Program-made: the position numbers and the translations under genes | Assembly (NCBI GenBank): GCA_905182985.1 | Contig: CAJJDN010000171.1 | Span: 91,321-155,320 of the forward strand | Length of the DNA stretch: 64,000 nt | Direction of reading: 5' to 3' | DNA from: Paramecium sonneborni | Taxonomy: Eukaryota; Ciliophora; Oligohymenophorea; Peniculida; Parameciidae | Notes under the pieces: generated by a model | Told to the model about the DNA's origin: nothing | Databases searched by the model: none | The model's input: the letters and a program-made list of their open reading frames with translations, nothing else | Part shown: piece after piece, positions 24,547 through 36,993 of the stretch | Position numbering within the stretch: position 1 is the first letter of the stretch | Layout of the letters: each line of letters opens with the position of its first letter

Positions 24547-26141
24547 ATGAATTAATCTCAAATGTTAACAACTCATAAATCAACTAAGAAAGATACAGGA
24601 GAGAATAATAATAAATTATCAAGTGGTTCAATAGTGGCAACAAAATTTCGATTGATAGATAAGGTTGGATAAGGGAGCTTTGGAATGATTTATAAAACCG
24701 AGAATATGGAGAGTGGTGATATTTTTGCAACGAAATTTGAAAAGAGAGATGAGAATTCAAGTGGAATGAGTTTGCTAGTAAGAGAAATAAAAGTATTAAT
24801 AGAAGTACAAGATTTTGAAGGTAAATAATAAAATCATATAGTTAGGATTTCCTTAGATTGTATTTTATGGAAGAGATGAATATTATAATTACTTCATGTA
24901 AACATATTTGGGATACAACTTGGAATAACTATTAAAAAGATGCAATTATAAATTTAGTATATAGACAGTGTTAAGAATTGGGATAATTCTAATAGATAGA
25001 TTAAAAATGCTGCATTCAAAAAATTTATTACATCGTGATTTAAAACCTGATAATATGTGTATAGGTTATGATGATATCGATTAGATATATTTAATTGATT
25101 TCGGTTTAGCTAAATACTATAAGGATTCATAAGGTAATCATATAGCATAAAGTGATAAAAAGGGAATAATAGGAACAGCTAGATATGCTAGTTTAACAGC
25201 ACATTTAGGTTAATAACCAATTCTATTTTAAAGGAAAGGAATAATCAAGAAGAGATGATATAGAGAGTTTGGGATATGTTTTAGTCTATTTAGCAAAAGG
25301 TCGCCTTCCTTGGATGAATCTAAATACTAATACAAAATCAGAGAAGTATTAAAAAATTAAAGAATTTAAACAATAAATCACTTTAGACAAATTATGTGAA
25401 GGATTGCCGAAAGTTTTACGTCATATTCATCATATAAGTGTTTCTTGAATCTTTTCATCTATGCACGTGGCCTTGATTTTTAAGGAGAACCAGATTATTA
25501 GTTTCTAAAAGATCAATTTTAGAAATAATATCAAATAGATGTATCTTCCTCATTGAACCATGTTCCATTAGATTTCGAATGGGAGCGTTTACCAGAGCTC
25601 AAAAAAAGAAAGTAAAGAGCCATAGCTAATTTATTAAAATAGAAGTTAGGTACTTGAATCTAATTGTATAAGAAAAATAAACTGAATTAGAAATTAAGAA
25701 AAGTTATGATGAAAGACCTGAATAGAGAGGAAGTTCATTTCTTAATGTACCTGTATAAGAAAATGATTAATAATAACTTTCTCCTGAAAAAAATAAATAA
25801 AGCAGAGTAAATATAAACATTTTATCATTTAGAGATTTAGTTAAAATGTTTCAAGTTTTGGTACAAGTTAAATTAACAATTATCAAATGAGTTAAAAAGA
25901 GAATTTTAGAAAATTTGCTAAGGAAAAAAGAGAATAATCATATTTTTCAATTGAAAAAAACAATTAGAATTAAAAGAATTTCTTTAAATAAGCATCAACT
26001 AAAGCAGAACGATAATAGGCATTATAAGATTTAGATAATGATTATAGAGATTTTGATGATTTAGATCAATTGGCAGATGAAGAAACAAATATTGCCATTT
26101 TCAACATTACTCCTCATATATCAAAGAGAAGATTTCAATGA
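24547..26141 (+). CDS. Casein kinase 1-family protein kinase
   Basis: 489 aa after five introns (25, 25, 26, 23 and 26 nt). Gly loop [11 protein letters not shown], catalytic-lysine region [14 protein letters not shown], catalytic loop [16 protein letters not shown], then [21 protein letters not shown]. The last block is diagnostic for CK1, which has no APE motif. [21 protein letters not shown] and GLDFQGEPDYQFLK also follow the CK1 pattern. The C-terminal ~170 residues are Gln/Asn-rich with ISKRRFQ at the end. All kinase landmarks are intact, so it should be active on Ser/Thr. CK1 families are greatly expanded in Paramecium. Confidence 0.9.
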
Positions 26142-26200
26142 TCATTTAAATATTCATTACCAAAAGATTATAATATTTGCCCTAATTTGTAATTAATTAT

Positions 26201-28891
26201 ATGATTGAAATTGGATCACCATTGTGTAACACAGCTAGAAACTTTCTAATGTCTAATGTTGAAATTGTTCATCCAGAATAACCATAAGATATTTCCTCTT
26301 TAAGAGAATCTGAAAATGAGTTTGAAAAGTAGTTTAGATTATCATCAGCACCTCACATCTCGAAGGCACAATTTAAAAGAAATGTTTATTTATTTGTATT
26401 CTATTATAGGAAAATCAGAAAACTAAATAATCTCTCTTTTCATTGATCAAAATATAGTAGTTAGTTATTAGATTCATAAAAAATTTAAAGAAAAGTGCTA
26501 ATCTAAGCTCAATATTTCCAAAATCATTGTATATAGATTATTTATTACGTTCTGCCTACAAAGGAAATTATGCAGGTTAATAGAATTCAAAGGTTACAAT
26601 ATTGAAACTAAAAATCAAAATAATTTGGGAGGTATTGTTATATCTAATAAATTTTTTATTAATTTTATTACTACCTTTTGATATTGAAATAAATAAGGAT
26701 TAGATAATGAAGTTGAACTTTTGCATTTTTACATTAGAGATGGGGATTAAGTTTATTTAGCCATTTTATTTTGAAGGTAGATTGAGAAGAGATAGATACG
26801 AAATTATAAAAAATTATCTATAAACTGGATTCATTGTAGATTTCATTAGAGTGGGAACAATATTATCTCATATTTTAGAGATTCCAGATAGAATAGAAAT
26901 TGAGATAGCAAAGAGTTTAATCTTATATATAATATCATTATCAAAGTTGCATTTGAAATTTATAAGCACAAACTACTGTTTTGTAAAATTTACAGAATTA
27001 TTATTTTTGGTAATATTTATATGCCACTTTTTTACTCAATAAATATTTTATTCAGAGGAGAATCATTATCTGTTTAGGTTTGGTTTAAGTTTGGATATTT
27101 TTTTAAGCAATTCTTTAATTAGATTTTAAGAAGAAGAAATCTATTAACTATTAAATATACTTTATGAAACAGTATCATTTATAGTTAAGATTTACATATT
27201 ATAATAGATAATAAGTTATTGTTTGATAAATTAAGAGATAATAAAAAAGAAAAAGGAATTATTCGATTTACATGGATATTTGAAATAGTTAAATGTTTCA
27301 AGTTTGATTTCGAATAGAGTAATTTCTTATTATAAAACAATAATGAAATAAGATGAGAAAATAAAGATGTAAGATTTTCATATATTTTTTGGTTAAAAAT
27401 TGAAACCAAATTTAGCTTAGGAATTGAAATTGTAGATATAAGGAAGTATTCTTAAAAATTTTAAGATATTTAATAAATTTACAGTATAAACAATAAAGAA
27501 TTTGGTATGTAATATGGAGGAGGTAGATTATAGTCCAAATGAATAGATTTATAATAAAGATGAATTGGATGATTAATCAATATATTTTATAACATAAGGG
27601 AAGGTGATGATAATGTACGGAAAGAATGAATTATAGATTTATCATGAGAATTCTTAATTTGGAGAGATAAGTTTTTTTACAGGATTGCCTAGAAGTTTTA
27701 GAGCAATAAGTTTGGGATATTCAAGATTATATAAAATAAAGAGAGTTGCGTATTTGAATATAGTTAGTAGTATAAATTAAGATTTGGTAAAAATAATGAT
27801 AAATTTAGAGGAAACAGCTTAGATGATAAAAGACTAAATAATATTTTAATAAAGATATGATATAATAGGAAGGAAATGTTTATGTTGTTAAGATCATAAT
27901 CATTTAATATAAGAATGTCAATATCTTCATTATAAGCCAGATAGAGATATAATATTGAGTAAATTCCTCTATCCAGTAAGGATGTAAAGAAGTAAAAGTA
28001 ATAAAATGTATATGATTTTGAATTAGTTTAGAGAAAGAGATTACGATATCAGAATGTGTTAATAAATTAATATTTAAATCATATGAGAGCTTAAGAGTTT
28101 TAGGAGAACAATGATTTAAATAATTTAGAAGAACAATCAGAGAATTATTTGATTGATCCATAATCATCATCTTTTTCAGGTGAGTTTAAGATGAAACATT
28201 CTTTATTGTCTCCTGATCCAATTATTGCTCTACAATCGAATCATAAAAAGACAATAGATTCTGAAGAACATTATAGGAAAAATAGATAACCATTTATTCA
28301 TCCTATTCCTGAATATAGTGATGAAATTTAATCATTAGCTTCATCTGAAATAATAGCACCTTAATAGGTAGAAAACAAATCAGAAGAACATCATTTCAGA
28401 ATAATTTAAAAGTAAGTAAAACCTAAAGGTGATTTATTAAAATCTTAAGGAAGTTAACTTAGTAGATCTATTTCTTAATAATTACTATAATAAAGATCAA
28501 GATCGTAATCATAGAATGTATTAGACATTTCATAAATTCAAGTCAATAAAAAATAAATGGTTAGATCATTCTCTTAAATGAGTTATGAAGATAAAACCTT
28601 TCATAAATAGAAATCAAAAAGAACCAGCACTTCTCAATTAAATGGTTAATCTTTAATCTAATTATTCTAAAATGATTTAGTATACATAATATATTATTTA
28701 TATAGAATCCAATATTGATGGATTTCATTCAAATCCATTTAGATAGAGGATGCAATTTTATGACTTATTTACCATAAAATAATATGAAAATAGTATTACG
28801 TCAAAATAAATATGTGTCTATTTAAAAGAGAAGCAATTATACTTTAAATTATGAAATTAGTAAGAAATTGAGAAAGGTAATAGGAATGTGA
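26201..28891 (+). CDS. Cyclic-nucleotide-domain channel-like protein with degenerate pore (871 aa)
   Basis: Introns of 26, 23 and 26 nt. Layout as in ciliate CNBD K+ channels: polar N-terminus, S1 (VLLYLINFLLILLLPF, about 26630), S2, S3 (VDFIRVGTILSHIL), an S4 position (SLILYIISLSKLHLKF) with few basic residues, S5 (LLFLVIFICHFF), a C-linker, then a good CNBD (VDYSPNEQIYNKDELDDQSIYFITQGKV... FGEISFFTGLPRSFRA), a CLCC zinc-like knuckle and a Gln-rich tail. The segment where the selectivity filter belongs reads LNILYETVSFIVKIYI, with no TVGYG and no other GYG or GFG in any frame between 27020 and 27260. Conduction of K+ is therefore doubtful. The fold assignment is firm; the transport function is not. 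Confidence 0.75.
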
Positions 28892-28992
28892 GATAGTATT
28901 TTAGAATTAATTAACTTTGATGATGATATTAAATATTTATGTATAATAATCATTTTGAACTAGTTGGTGATGATCTTTTCGTTAACTTTTTG

Positions 28993-30172
28993 ATGGATTA
29001 ACCATAGTATATTCTTAAATCTTATAAAAAGAAACAATTTTCCTCATGTTAATAGTAATTCAAACATCCATTATCCTTTATCAGAAAATGAAGGCCAACC
29101 TTAATAATAATAAGAATTTATGTTAGCCAATTAATTACCTCCATAGAATCTAAGAAAAAAACAATAGAAAAAAAAGAAAATTGATGAAACATTACTCAAT
29201 AACAAAAACAACCTTAAGAATACATATATAAATAAGATTACATCTTTAATTTAAGAGACTAAATCAACTGTTACTCCTAAATACGAAAGAAAAGCTTCAA
29301 CTTATACTGAAGATTCAGCCTAAGCAAAATTAATTCGTAATAGAGAATGTGCTAGAAATTCAAGAAAAAGAAAGAAGATCTATATTGAATTATTAGAAAC
29401 TAGAGTTAATTCTCTAAATGAAGAACTAGAAAAATGCAAAAGAATCATTAAAGGATAAAATAGTTGTTAGCAATATTTAGGTTCAAATCCATAAGTATAT
29501 ACTCTAAATTAACTTAGTTATAAAACTTTTTTTTAGGTAGATAACAATTATTTGAAAAACTTGAAAATGCTATAAAAAATCATTCAGATAATAATGAAAT
29601 TAATCTTCTATTGGATTCTATGAGATTTAGAGTTGGTGGAGGAGGAAAAGAAAGAATTAATGCTTCTAACTATTTCTTTCAATAAATTATGGAAATTTGT
29701 TTCCCTATTCATGTTAGATATATGTTATGGGCAGCTACTTCAGATAATTAAGAACCTACTTGGTTTACTAATCTATCTAAAGAAATCAATCTCACTGAAA
29801 TTTAAAATAAATCCTTAAAAAAATAATACAAACGAATTCAATCTGATAAAGATAAACTAGAATAGTAATTCATTATATTTATATAGATTAATCAAATAAT
29901 TCTAAAATGTTAAAGAAAATCTCTATTCTAAAACTTATTAATTGGAAAATTTTATAGATGAACTCAGAGGAATACTGACTCCTACTTAAATTGCTACATT
30001 TCTAATTGGTCTTGAAAAAGTATTATATATATATTCTATTCTTTAGAATAAATTTTAAAAAGAAATGAGTATCTCTAATCTATGGAAAATATTCGATGAA
30101 GAGTTCGAAACTGAAGTCAAAGAAGAAGATTCTATTCAACAAGACACTTTATAAAAAAGAGTACATTTATGA
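28993..30172 (+). CDS. bZIP transcription factor
   Basis: 361 aa after four introns (25, 20, 22 and 27 nt). The basic region reads KLIRNRECARNSRKRKKIYI, matching the N-x7-R signature of bZIP DNA-binding helices. A leucine zipper with heptad Leu/Val follows (ELLETRVNSLNEELEKCKR). The N-terminus is Gln/Asn-rich. A helical C-terminal part (MEICFPIHVRYMLWAA..., ELRGILTPTQIATFLIGLEK) resembles bZIP-associated regions seen in other ciliate bZIP proteins. The start MDQPQNNFPHV requires the first 25-nt intron immediately after the ATG exon. Confidence 0.85.
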
Positions 30173-30212
30173 TCTAATCCTAACTTAAATCATTTTATAC
30201 ATTATATTAATT

Positions 30213-30724
30213 ATGTCAACTGTTTTACCTATTTTAATACCAAAAACCAAAAACATTTTGTTACTTAAAGATGATATTGGAAAACCAAAACCTAATACAA
30301 GGACACTTCCAAATGCTAATTTTACATATGGAATATAAATTAAACGTGATCCTCTTTAAATTTAATTTGCTACCTAAGAATCTGCCAATGAAATCTAATC
30401 ATCTATAAGAAGAAATCATAGAATTTAAAACTCGAATAAATCACTAATCACTCATGGAATCAAAAATAAGTATAAACAACCACTCTTATTATCCATAGAC
30501 CCTAAACTCCATTAGATAAAGTATTATAATATTAATATGCTTCCCAGGCAAAAGAACAAATTGAAAAAATATACTTATAAAGAATGAAAACAGAACCTAA
30601 AAAACAGAGCTTTAATTAAAACAGATCATTTTCTTTAAGATAATAACATAATACAAAAAAAGAATAAAAAAAAATGTTTAAGCTTTAATAGTTTCAAGAT
30701 ATAAAATCTAAAATATTTTAATGA
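30213..30724 (+). CDS. CFAP77: CFAP77-like axonemal protein
   Basis: 160 aa with one 29-nt intron (GTATAAACAACC...CCATAG). The N-terminal block LLLKDDIGKPKPNTRTLPNA followed by NFTYGIQ matches the CFAP77 signature (LGK...R...LP...DFTYG). The C-terminus FKLQQFQDIKSKI matches the family's FxxxxFxNVxSKV ending. CFAP77 is a microtubule inner protein at the A-/B-tubule region of ciliary doublets. The length is somewhat shorter than metazoan members. Begins 40 nt after the bZIP gene. Confidence 0.65.
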
Positions 30725-31338
30725 ATTCATGATTTATGTTTCAATTATGAATACCATTTAAACTCTTTACATATGAAAAAAATCAATCATAACAGAAAGC
30801 ATCTTTATCCTATTTAAATTGATTCAAATCTTATTATCTCTATGCCATTTTAACATTTCAATTATATCAATTTTATTCTTGTTTCAAAAAATCAACAATA
30901 ACTTTAATTTTTTATTCCATTTATTTTTTAAGAATCCTTAATTTTTGCCTTTCAAAATATTAATTTATCAATTAAAATTTCCTCAAATAATAATAAAATT
31001 ACGATCTTAATTTTCATAAATAATTGTTCTGATTTTAGTATTGAATTAGATATAATGGTTTTTTGTAATTGTGAATTATAATCAATTTACTTATAGAATG
31101 AAAATTCTATTCAATAATTATAATGTTTTCGATAAAGAAAGAATTAAAATAAATTTGATACTACTTTATTGATAAATATTTTAATCATCATAATTGTCAA
31201 TTGATTTAATAAAACAAATCAATCAACAAATATACCTATAATCTAAATCATAAAACTAAAAAATACTATTATTACTTATTATTTTTTCATCTTCTCTTAG
31301 TGAAGAATGTAAAAAATGATTTTATATCATTAAATTTA
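30725..31338. other. 614-bp intergenic region
   Basis: A+T-rich; no convincing frame on either strand. Confidence 0.5.
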
Positions 31339-32642
31339 ATGTAGCCACAAAACAAGAACAATTTAGTGATCCAAAACCTTTAGGAGATGATCAAAAACCA
31401 GGGCGATATGAGTATATTCCTAAGATAAAGTCAAAAACTTAAAGTCTTGCTTACAATTCCACCTAAGGCTAGAACAGATGACCATATTAATCAAATTGGT
31501 ATTTTAGTGCAGGTTTGTAAAAAAAGCACATTTATTTTCTACTTAGAGACTTAAATTTCTATCCTAATATAGTGACAAGCCTTATTACAATGATTTATGT
31601 CGTAATTTATATGTGAAGACATTCCAATAACGAAAAACCATTTTTAAATAAGGAGATACAGGAACATGCTTCTATGTTATTTTAAGCGGAATTGTTAAAA
31701 TTTATGCCGATGAGCCCACTATATTTCCAGGCTATTTCAAATAGAGAGAAGTAGCTGTATTAGGAAAAGGTAATTGCTTCGGAGAAATTGCATTATTTTT
31801 TGGGTCTTAAAGAACAGCAACAGTGATTGCAGAATCAGACTGTGATTTGTTAATGTTAGATAGAGAAGTGTTCTAAAAATATAGTTAAGGAGATTAAGAA
31901 GCTTTCGATTTGTAATCAAAGAGTCTAAAGGATGTTAGACGTTTCCTAAAAAAAGTTTAAAAATTTTCCATTTTTACTCAAGAAGAAATTACTTCAATAA
32001 GTACAAAATGTAGAAGGTAAAATTATCAATAATAAACAATAATATTGAAAGAAGGTGATATACCTAAGTGTATTTTCATAATAAAAAGTGGAAGAGTAAG
32101 TGTGATGAAAAAGATTGAAGTTGGTAGCTAATATTATGAGATAGATGAATTAGAATAAGGTTGTGTATTTGGTGATCATGGTTGTATAACAAATAGTGAA
32201 TCGGAATGTACATACATAACTTCAATGAAGAGCGAGATAATCTATCTAAATGGGTTTGATTTAAAATAGTTTATATCATAAGAGAATTTAAATAAGTATA
32301 TGGAGAATATAAAGTTGTATCCTGAGAGAGAAACCTTAAATAAGATGTAAGTAGAGGATGTAAAATGGAAAGAGTACAAGAAGTAATTAATGTAGAATGT
32401 GATAAATGATAAGTTGAATAGCAGAGGTTTTGATAGGAGGATGAGACTACCAGAATTAAGATATAAATTAATAGATGCACCAGATTAATAGATTTATTAG
32501 AGAACGTTGTAATAGAATGTAATAATAAATGTATTAGTTAATTGGATAAGAGTTGTAGGACTCCTTAACATAAGCAATTGTTCCGTAGAGAGATAGAATC
32601 ATTACGTAATTAGATATCATCAAAGAGGATGAATTATTTTGA
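31339..32642 (+). CDS. Cyclic-nucleotide-binding protein, copy 1
   Basis: 413 aa after introns of 34 and 28 nt. It has two CNBDs. The first (about residues 80-190) holds IFKQGDTGTCFYVILSG and the phosphate-binding cassette FGEIALFFGSQRTATV with its Arg; Thr before Ala-Thr-Val is the cGMP-favouring version in PKG-type domains. The second (about residues 220-330) holds ILKEGDIPKCIFIIKSGRV but a degenerate cassette FGDHGCITNSESECTY lacking Arg. No kinase, channel or other catalytic domain follows. Stop context: the second intron gives ...IIKEDELF then TGA; without it the frame ends 10 nt earlier. Paralogous to the next gene. Confidence 0.75.
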
Positions 32643-32654
32643 ATAAAATTACTT

Positions 32655-34124
32655 ATGAATTATAATAATATAAGAAGTATAGGGAGTAAACGGCGTGAGT
32701 CAATGATTTCTGTTAGCAAGGAGTAAATAAAGATTCAGGAAGAGGAGGCATCAAATGTGCAATTATTTATTCTTCAGACAGAGAAGTTAAAGAAACTATT
32801 GTAGATTCAGAAAGAGTATAGGAATACAAAAATATTGGCTGAGATTGCATAAATAGCAAAAGTACGGTTTACAACGAATGGTAGCAAATAGGGTTCTTGA
32901 GTAACTATAAGGATAGACCTTTTTTTACAGATTTATGTAAACACCTTTACATGTAAACGTTTGAACCAAATTCTTGGATATTCAAATAGGGAGATGAGGG
33001 AGATAAATTTTATGTAATATTAAATGGAAGTGTGAGAGTTTTGATTGATTAGGCTACAACATTGACAGATGTTATGATAAAGAAAGAAGTGGCTTAATTA
33101 AAGAAGGGAGAATTCTTTGGAGAAATGGCATTATAATTTAATTTAAAAAGAACTGCAACAATAATAACAAATGAAATCACAGACTTAATTATTTTAGAGA
33201 ATGAAGCATTTTAATAATTTATGTTAGCTGATCATATGTAAACAGAAAGAGTTAAAGAAACTAAAATGTTTTTAGAAAAATTATAAATCTTCTAAGGATT
33301 TAGTAATAAGATTATGGTAAGTTTAAGTACTAAATGTATATAAAGTAAACATAAACATTAAACCATATTATTAAAAGCAGAAACTATACCCATTAAATTA
33401 TTTATAATAAAATCAGGTTGTGTGACTGTGATTTAAAAATTGCCAGGTGTTATTTCTGATTATTCACCATAAGTTGAGTATGGATTTCCATTAAATGAAT
33501 ATTTTGAAATATCTGAACTTGGTAAAGGTGATATCTTTGGGGATTTCGCTATGCTAAAATAAGAAAAATCTAAATATACTTATATGACAGCAATAGAATC
33601 TGAAATTATAACACTAAGTTTATTCGACATTAAAAAAATAGTTCCATCAGATTTATTAGATTAATATATTGTTAAATTATAAACATATCCAGAACCGTAA
33701 GAATTAAAAGAAATGATTATAGAAAAAGATAAATGGGAAAAATATAAGAAATAATTATTAAATAGAGTACATAAAGAGAAATAAAGTAGAAAAGGTTTTA
33801 ATGAAGGTCTACGTTTACCTACATTAAATGATTCCTACATATAAGCACCAAATAGACATAATATCAAGGCCTTGTATTAATATTTATTGAATTTAGTATA
33901 ATAAATGATAAAAGATAAAGACTTACTCCAGTCGAGAAAAGAGTCTTCTTTAATGAAATTAATTACCTTCGTCAATCAGTTTCTAATGAAAGACTTAAAA
34001 AGTTTCTTCATAGTTACTAATGATTTTCTAGAATAATAATTTATTTAACAACAAATATTATATACAAATTTTGAAGCCAAAGCATTAATTAATAATTTAT
34101 TTTACATTAATAAAAATCACTTGA
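32655..34124 (+). CDS. Cyclic-nucleotide-binding protein, copy 2
   Basis: A 23-nt intron (GTACGGTTTAC...GGTAG, near 32860) joins a coiled-coil N-terminus to two CNBDs: WIFKQGDEGDKFYVILNGSV with FGEMALQFNLKRTATI (Arg intact), and LFIIKSGCVTVIQK with FGDFAMLKQEKSKYTY. Then a Lys-rich linker (WEKYKKQLLNRVHKEKQ) matches WKEYKKQLMQNV of copy 1, so the two are tandem duplicates 12 nt apart. The 3' end is uncertain. With a 19-nt intron (GTTACTAATG...CTAG, about 34015) the gene ends at TGA 34122 (475 aa). Without it the frame stays open into UBC9. Confidence 0.7.
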
Positions 34125-34129
34125 AATAA

Positions 34130-34675
34130 ATGTCAAAGGAAGTTAGTGAATTAGTAATCACAAGGTTAAAAGCAGAACGTAGAGCATGGCGAACAGATCA
34201 CCCACATGGATTTGTTGCTAAACCTACAACTAAAGAAGACGGTACTGTAGATTTACTTAAATGGGTATGTGAAATACCAGGACCATAAGGAGTATAATAC
34301 TCTATACAATTAGTGTCCTTGGGAAGAGGGTACCTATACATTACATATGGATTTCTCACATGATTATCCTATGAAACCACCTAAATGTTAATTCAAACCT
34401 GTCTTACCACATCCAAATGTTTATCCTTCTGGAACTGTTTGTCTATCTATTCTTAATGAAGAAGAAGACTGGAAATCTAGTATCACTGTTAAACAAATAT
34501 TACTTGGTATTCAAAAGCTACTCAAAGATGAACCCAATATAGAAAGTCCAGCTTAATATGAACCATGCAATCAATACAAGTAATTCTACTTCATTTCATT
34601 ATTAGAAACAATCGTCAAGAATATTTGAAAAAAGCAAGAGAATTTGCTGCCTCACTCAAGAAGCAACCCTAATGA
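34130..34675 (+). CDS. UBE2I: UBC9, SUMO-conjugating enzyme E2
   Basis: 165 aa after introns of 22 and 26 nt. [20 protein letters not shown] with [12 protein letters not shown] is the UBC9 N-terminus, including the basic patch that binds SUMO. The core follows: [19 protein letters not shown] and KPPKCQF, then the active-site block [15 protein letters not shown] with the catalytic Cys, and [20 protein letters not shown], where the extra residues before DW are UBC9-specific. The tail ends [16 protein letters not shown]. Length fits the family (158-160). It conjugates SUMO to target lysines. Confidence 0.95.
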
Positions 34676-35387
34676 TCATATAATCAATCAATATCTATAT
34701 CATTTATTCACTTTTCATTTCACACTTTATTTCTCCATCTTTATTTTCATTTCTTAATTTTATTATTTTATAATCTATCCTCTCCCCCTATCATCCTTAC
34801 TCTATTATATATCAATTACATATTATATTATCTTTAATGAGTCTTATATTCAATCTATCTAATCTATTTATCTTAAAACTAAATTTTAAACATTTCTACC
34901 TCTTTCAAAAAAACTAACAAAATTAACAATCACTAAATCAATATCAACTTATTTAAACTATTTCTACTTCTATAAATAATCCATCCTTCAGTTCCTTACA
35001 AAAATAATTATCAAAATTATCATGAAGAATTATTTACGAAATACTTTATTAACCTAATTATTACAATCAAATTATTTTAATCATATCTTTAAACTATATT
35101 ATTTTTGTTAAAAAAAATTAGATGATCAAAAAATAAGATAAATTAAACAAACCTTTATGAAATCTTTTAAATTATACATTTGTTTTTATACTTTAATTAA
35201 TTTCTAAAATAATTTGATTTCCTACTATTCATAACTATTTAACAACATCTTCTATTATTTTTCATGATCTTTCATCTTCTTATTTTGTAACATAAACTAA
35301 CCAAATCAGAAAAACCAAAAAAAATCATTATTTACCAATTTATAAAGATGTATAATTATAAATTTACATAACATTAAATTTTAATAC
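34676..35387. other. 712-bp intergenic region
   Basis: A+T-rich with pyrimidine-rich stretches (about 34700-34880). No convincing coding frame or structured RNA. Confidence 0.5.
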
Positions 35388-36459
35388 ATGTTAACAATAC
35401 TTCATTTTGATTGTTAAATCTCTTCAGTATCACATATATTTACTCTCTATGATGATTCGATTGAAATTAAAGGCCCATAATTTCTCATGGAAATAGCTAT
35501 TAATTACAAGATCAAAATAAGATGGGAAATATCTGATAAAAGAATATTGTCACTTCAAATTAAGGATTTACTCATTCTTGCAAATTAAGATGATCTTATT
35601 CAATTAAAATAACACCTTGATGGAAGAGTAATATACTTAGGAATATAAAATATTTATGAAACCATGGAATTACTTTCAGCCAAAGAAAATAGTAAAGTAG
35701 CTTTCTAACTTTTATTAAGGTTTGTCAACTTGAGGAAAGGTTCACAAAAGCCTGCGTTTGTTGTAAAGCCATGCGTAAAGATGCTTATGAAATAGAACAA
35801 TTACATCAATAAATATTGATATTGTATAAGTTATAACAATATTCATGCTTTCCCAAGATTTATGAAGTATATGAATCAAAAACTCATATCTACATAGTTT
35901 AAGAATTAATGTTTAAACATTTAAGCGTAGATCTAATGCATGAAGAAATTTAAATAATTATATACGTATTAATTATTGATATAATGAAGGAATTATTAAA
36001 GATTATTAAAATATTGATAGAGAATAAAATTTATTACTCAAAGATAAAGTTATCGAATTTAATGTTAGATAAGAAAGGTAATCTAAAATTAGTTGGATTT
36101 TGTTGTGCTTAATAAACAAATGAAATAGATGTTGAAAATTACTTAGCTAACATTGGAAATATCATGATGAATCTGTATTTCTTAAAATATTGATACTTAG
36201 GTATGGTGTCAATGATAGTTTTAATTCTCTTCCAATCATTGCTGATAAGGGAAATGAATTTATTGTAGGTTTAATGAATCCTAATCGTGATTATAGATTT
36301 AGTTATGAAGATGCCATGAAACATGAATATATTACAAATATATTTTGTGAAACGAACTTAATAATCAAGAAATCTCCAAATCCAAAATTAATTACAGAGG
36401 TCACAGAATCTTTAACTTTATACTCTAGGAATGGTTCTTACTTTAAAAAATAATAATGA
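35388..36459 (+). CDS. Divergent pseudokinase
   Basis: 340 aa after introns of 23 and 26 nt. The N-terminal ~100 residues (FTLYDDSIEIKGPQFLMEI, IKIRWEISDKRILSL) form a small domain seen ahead of kinase domains in ciliates. The kinase-like part keeps the overall order (ACVCCKAMRKDAYEIE with the VAIK-type Lys; SCFPKIYEVYESKTHIYIVQ; RDYRFSYEDAMKHEYI near the C-lobe end). It lacks a glycine loop. The catalytic loop reads YSKIKLSNLMLD instead of HRDLKPENLL, and the DFG position reads VGFCC. Phosphotransfer is therefore unlikely; a scaffold or regulatory role is inferred. The frame is otherwise intact, which argues against a recent pseudogene. Confidence 0.7.
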
Positions 36460-36993
36460 TATTATTATTAAACTTTCTTTAATTCATAATGTTTTGAAAA
36501 TATTTGTGTAAATCAATTTCATTTATAATTCCATTTATAAATCATGAAATCAGAATCTTATATCTGAATGTTTTATCAATAATAAGCCTACATATCTTTT
36601 TAATATTTAAATATGATTAGCATTTATCTTATTATTTGTTAAAGAAATCCAAAACAACAAATCTTTATTTTACAAAAATTAAATTATTTCAAAAAAATCA
36701 TAAAATGTCCTTTAGCATGATAAGTGAGTAATTAAACTTTAAAGCAAATTTAAAGAAACTTCTTATTTTTATTTTATATAGAATATTAGAGACAGTAATG
36801 CTTGGATATTTAGAAAATTTTGACCCTAAATTTTTCTATTATTTACTAAAAGTATTATCTTTCACCCCAAAATATTTCACACATAATAAGAAAAAACTGA
36901 CTCTTAATTTCTCTTACTTAATTTGAAAATAATTGTCATATACGAGGGAAAAATAAAACTTTAGACGCTTTCAAAATATCAATAATTAAACTT
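36460..36993 (+). other. Intergenic, with a small open frame at 36705-36926
   Basis: Mostly A+T-rich. A 73-codon plus-strand frame (MSFSMISEQLNFKANLKKL...) ends at TGA 36924. Composition is not persuasive and no family is recognised. I treat the stretch as intergenic. Confidence 0.3.
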
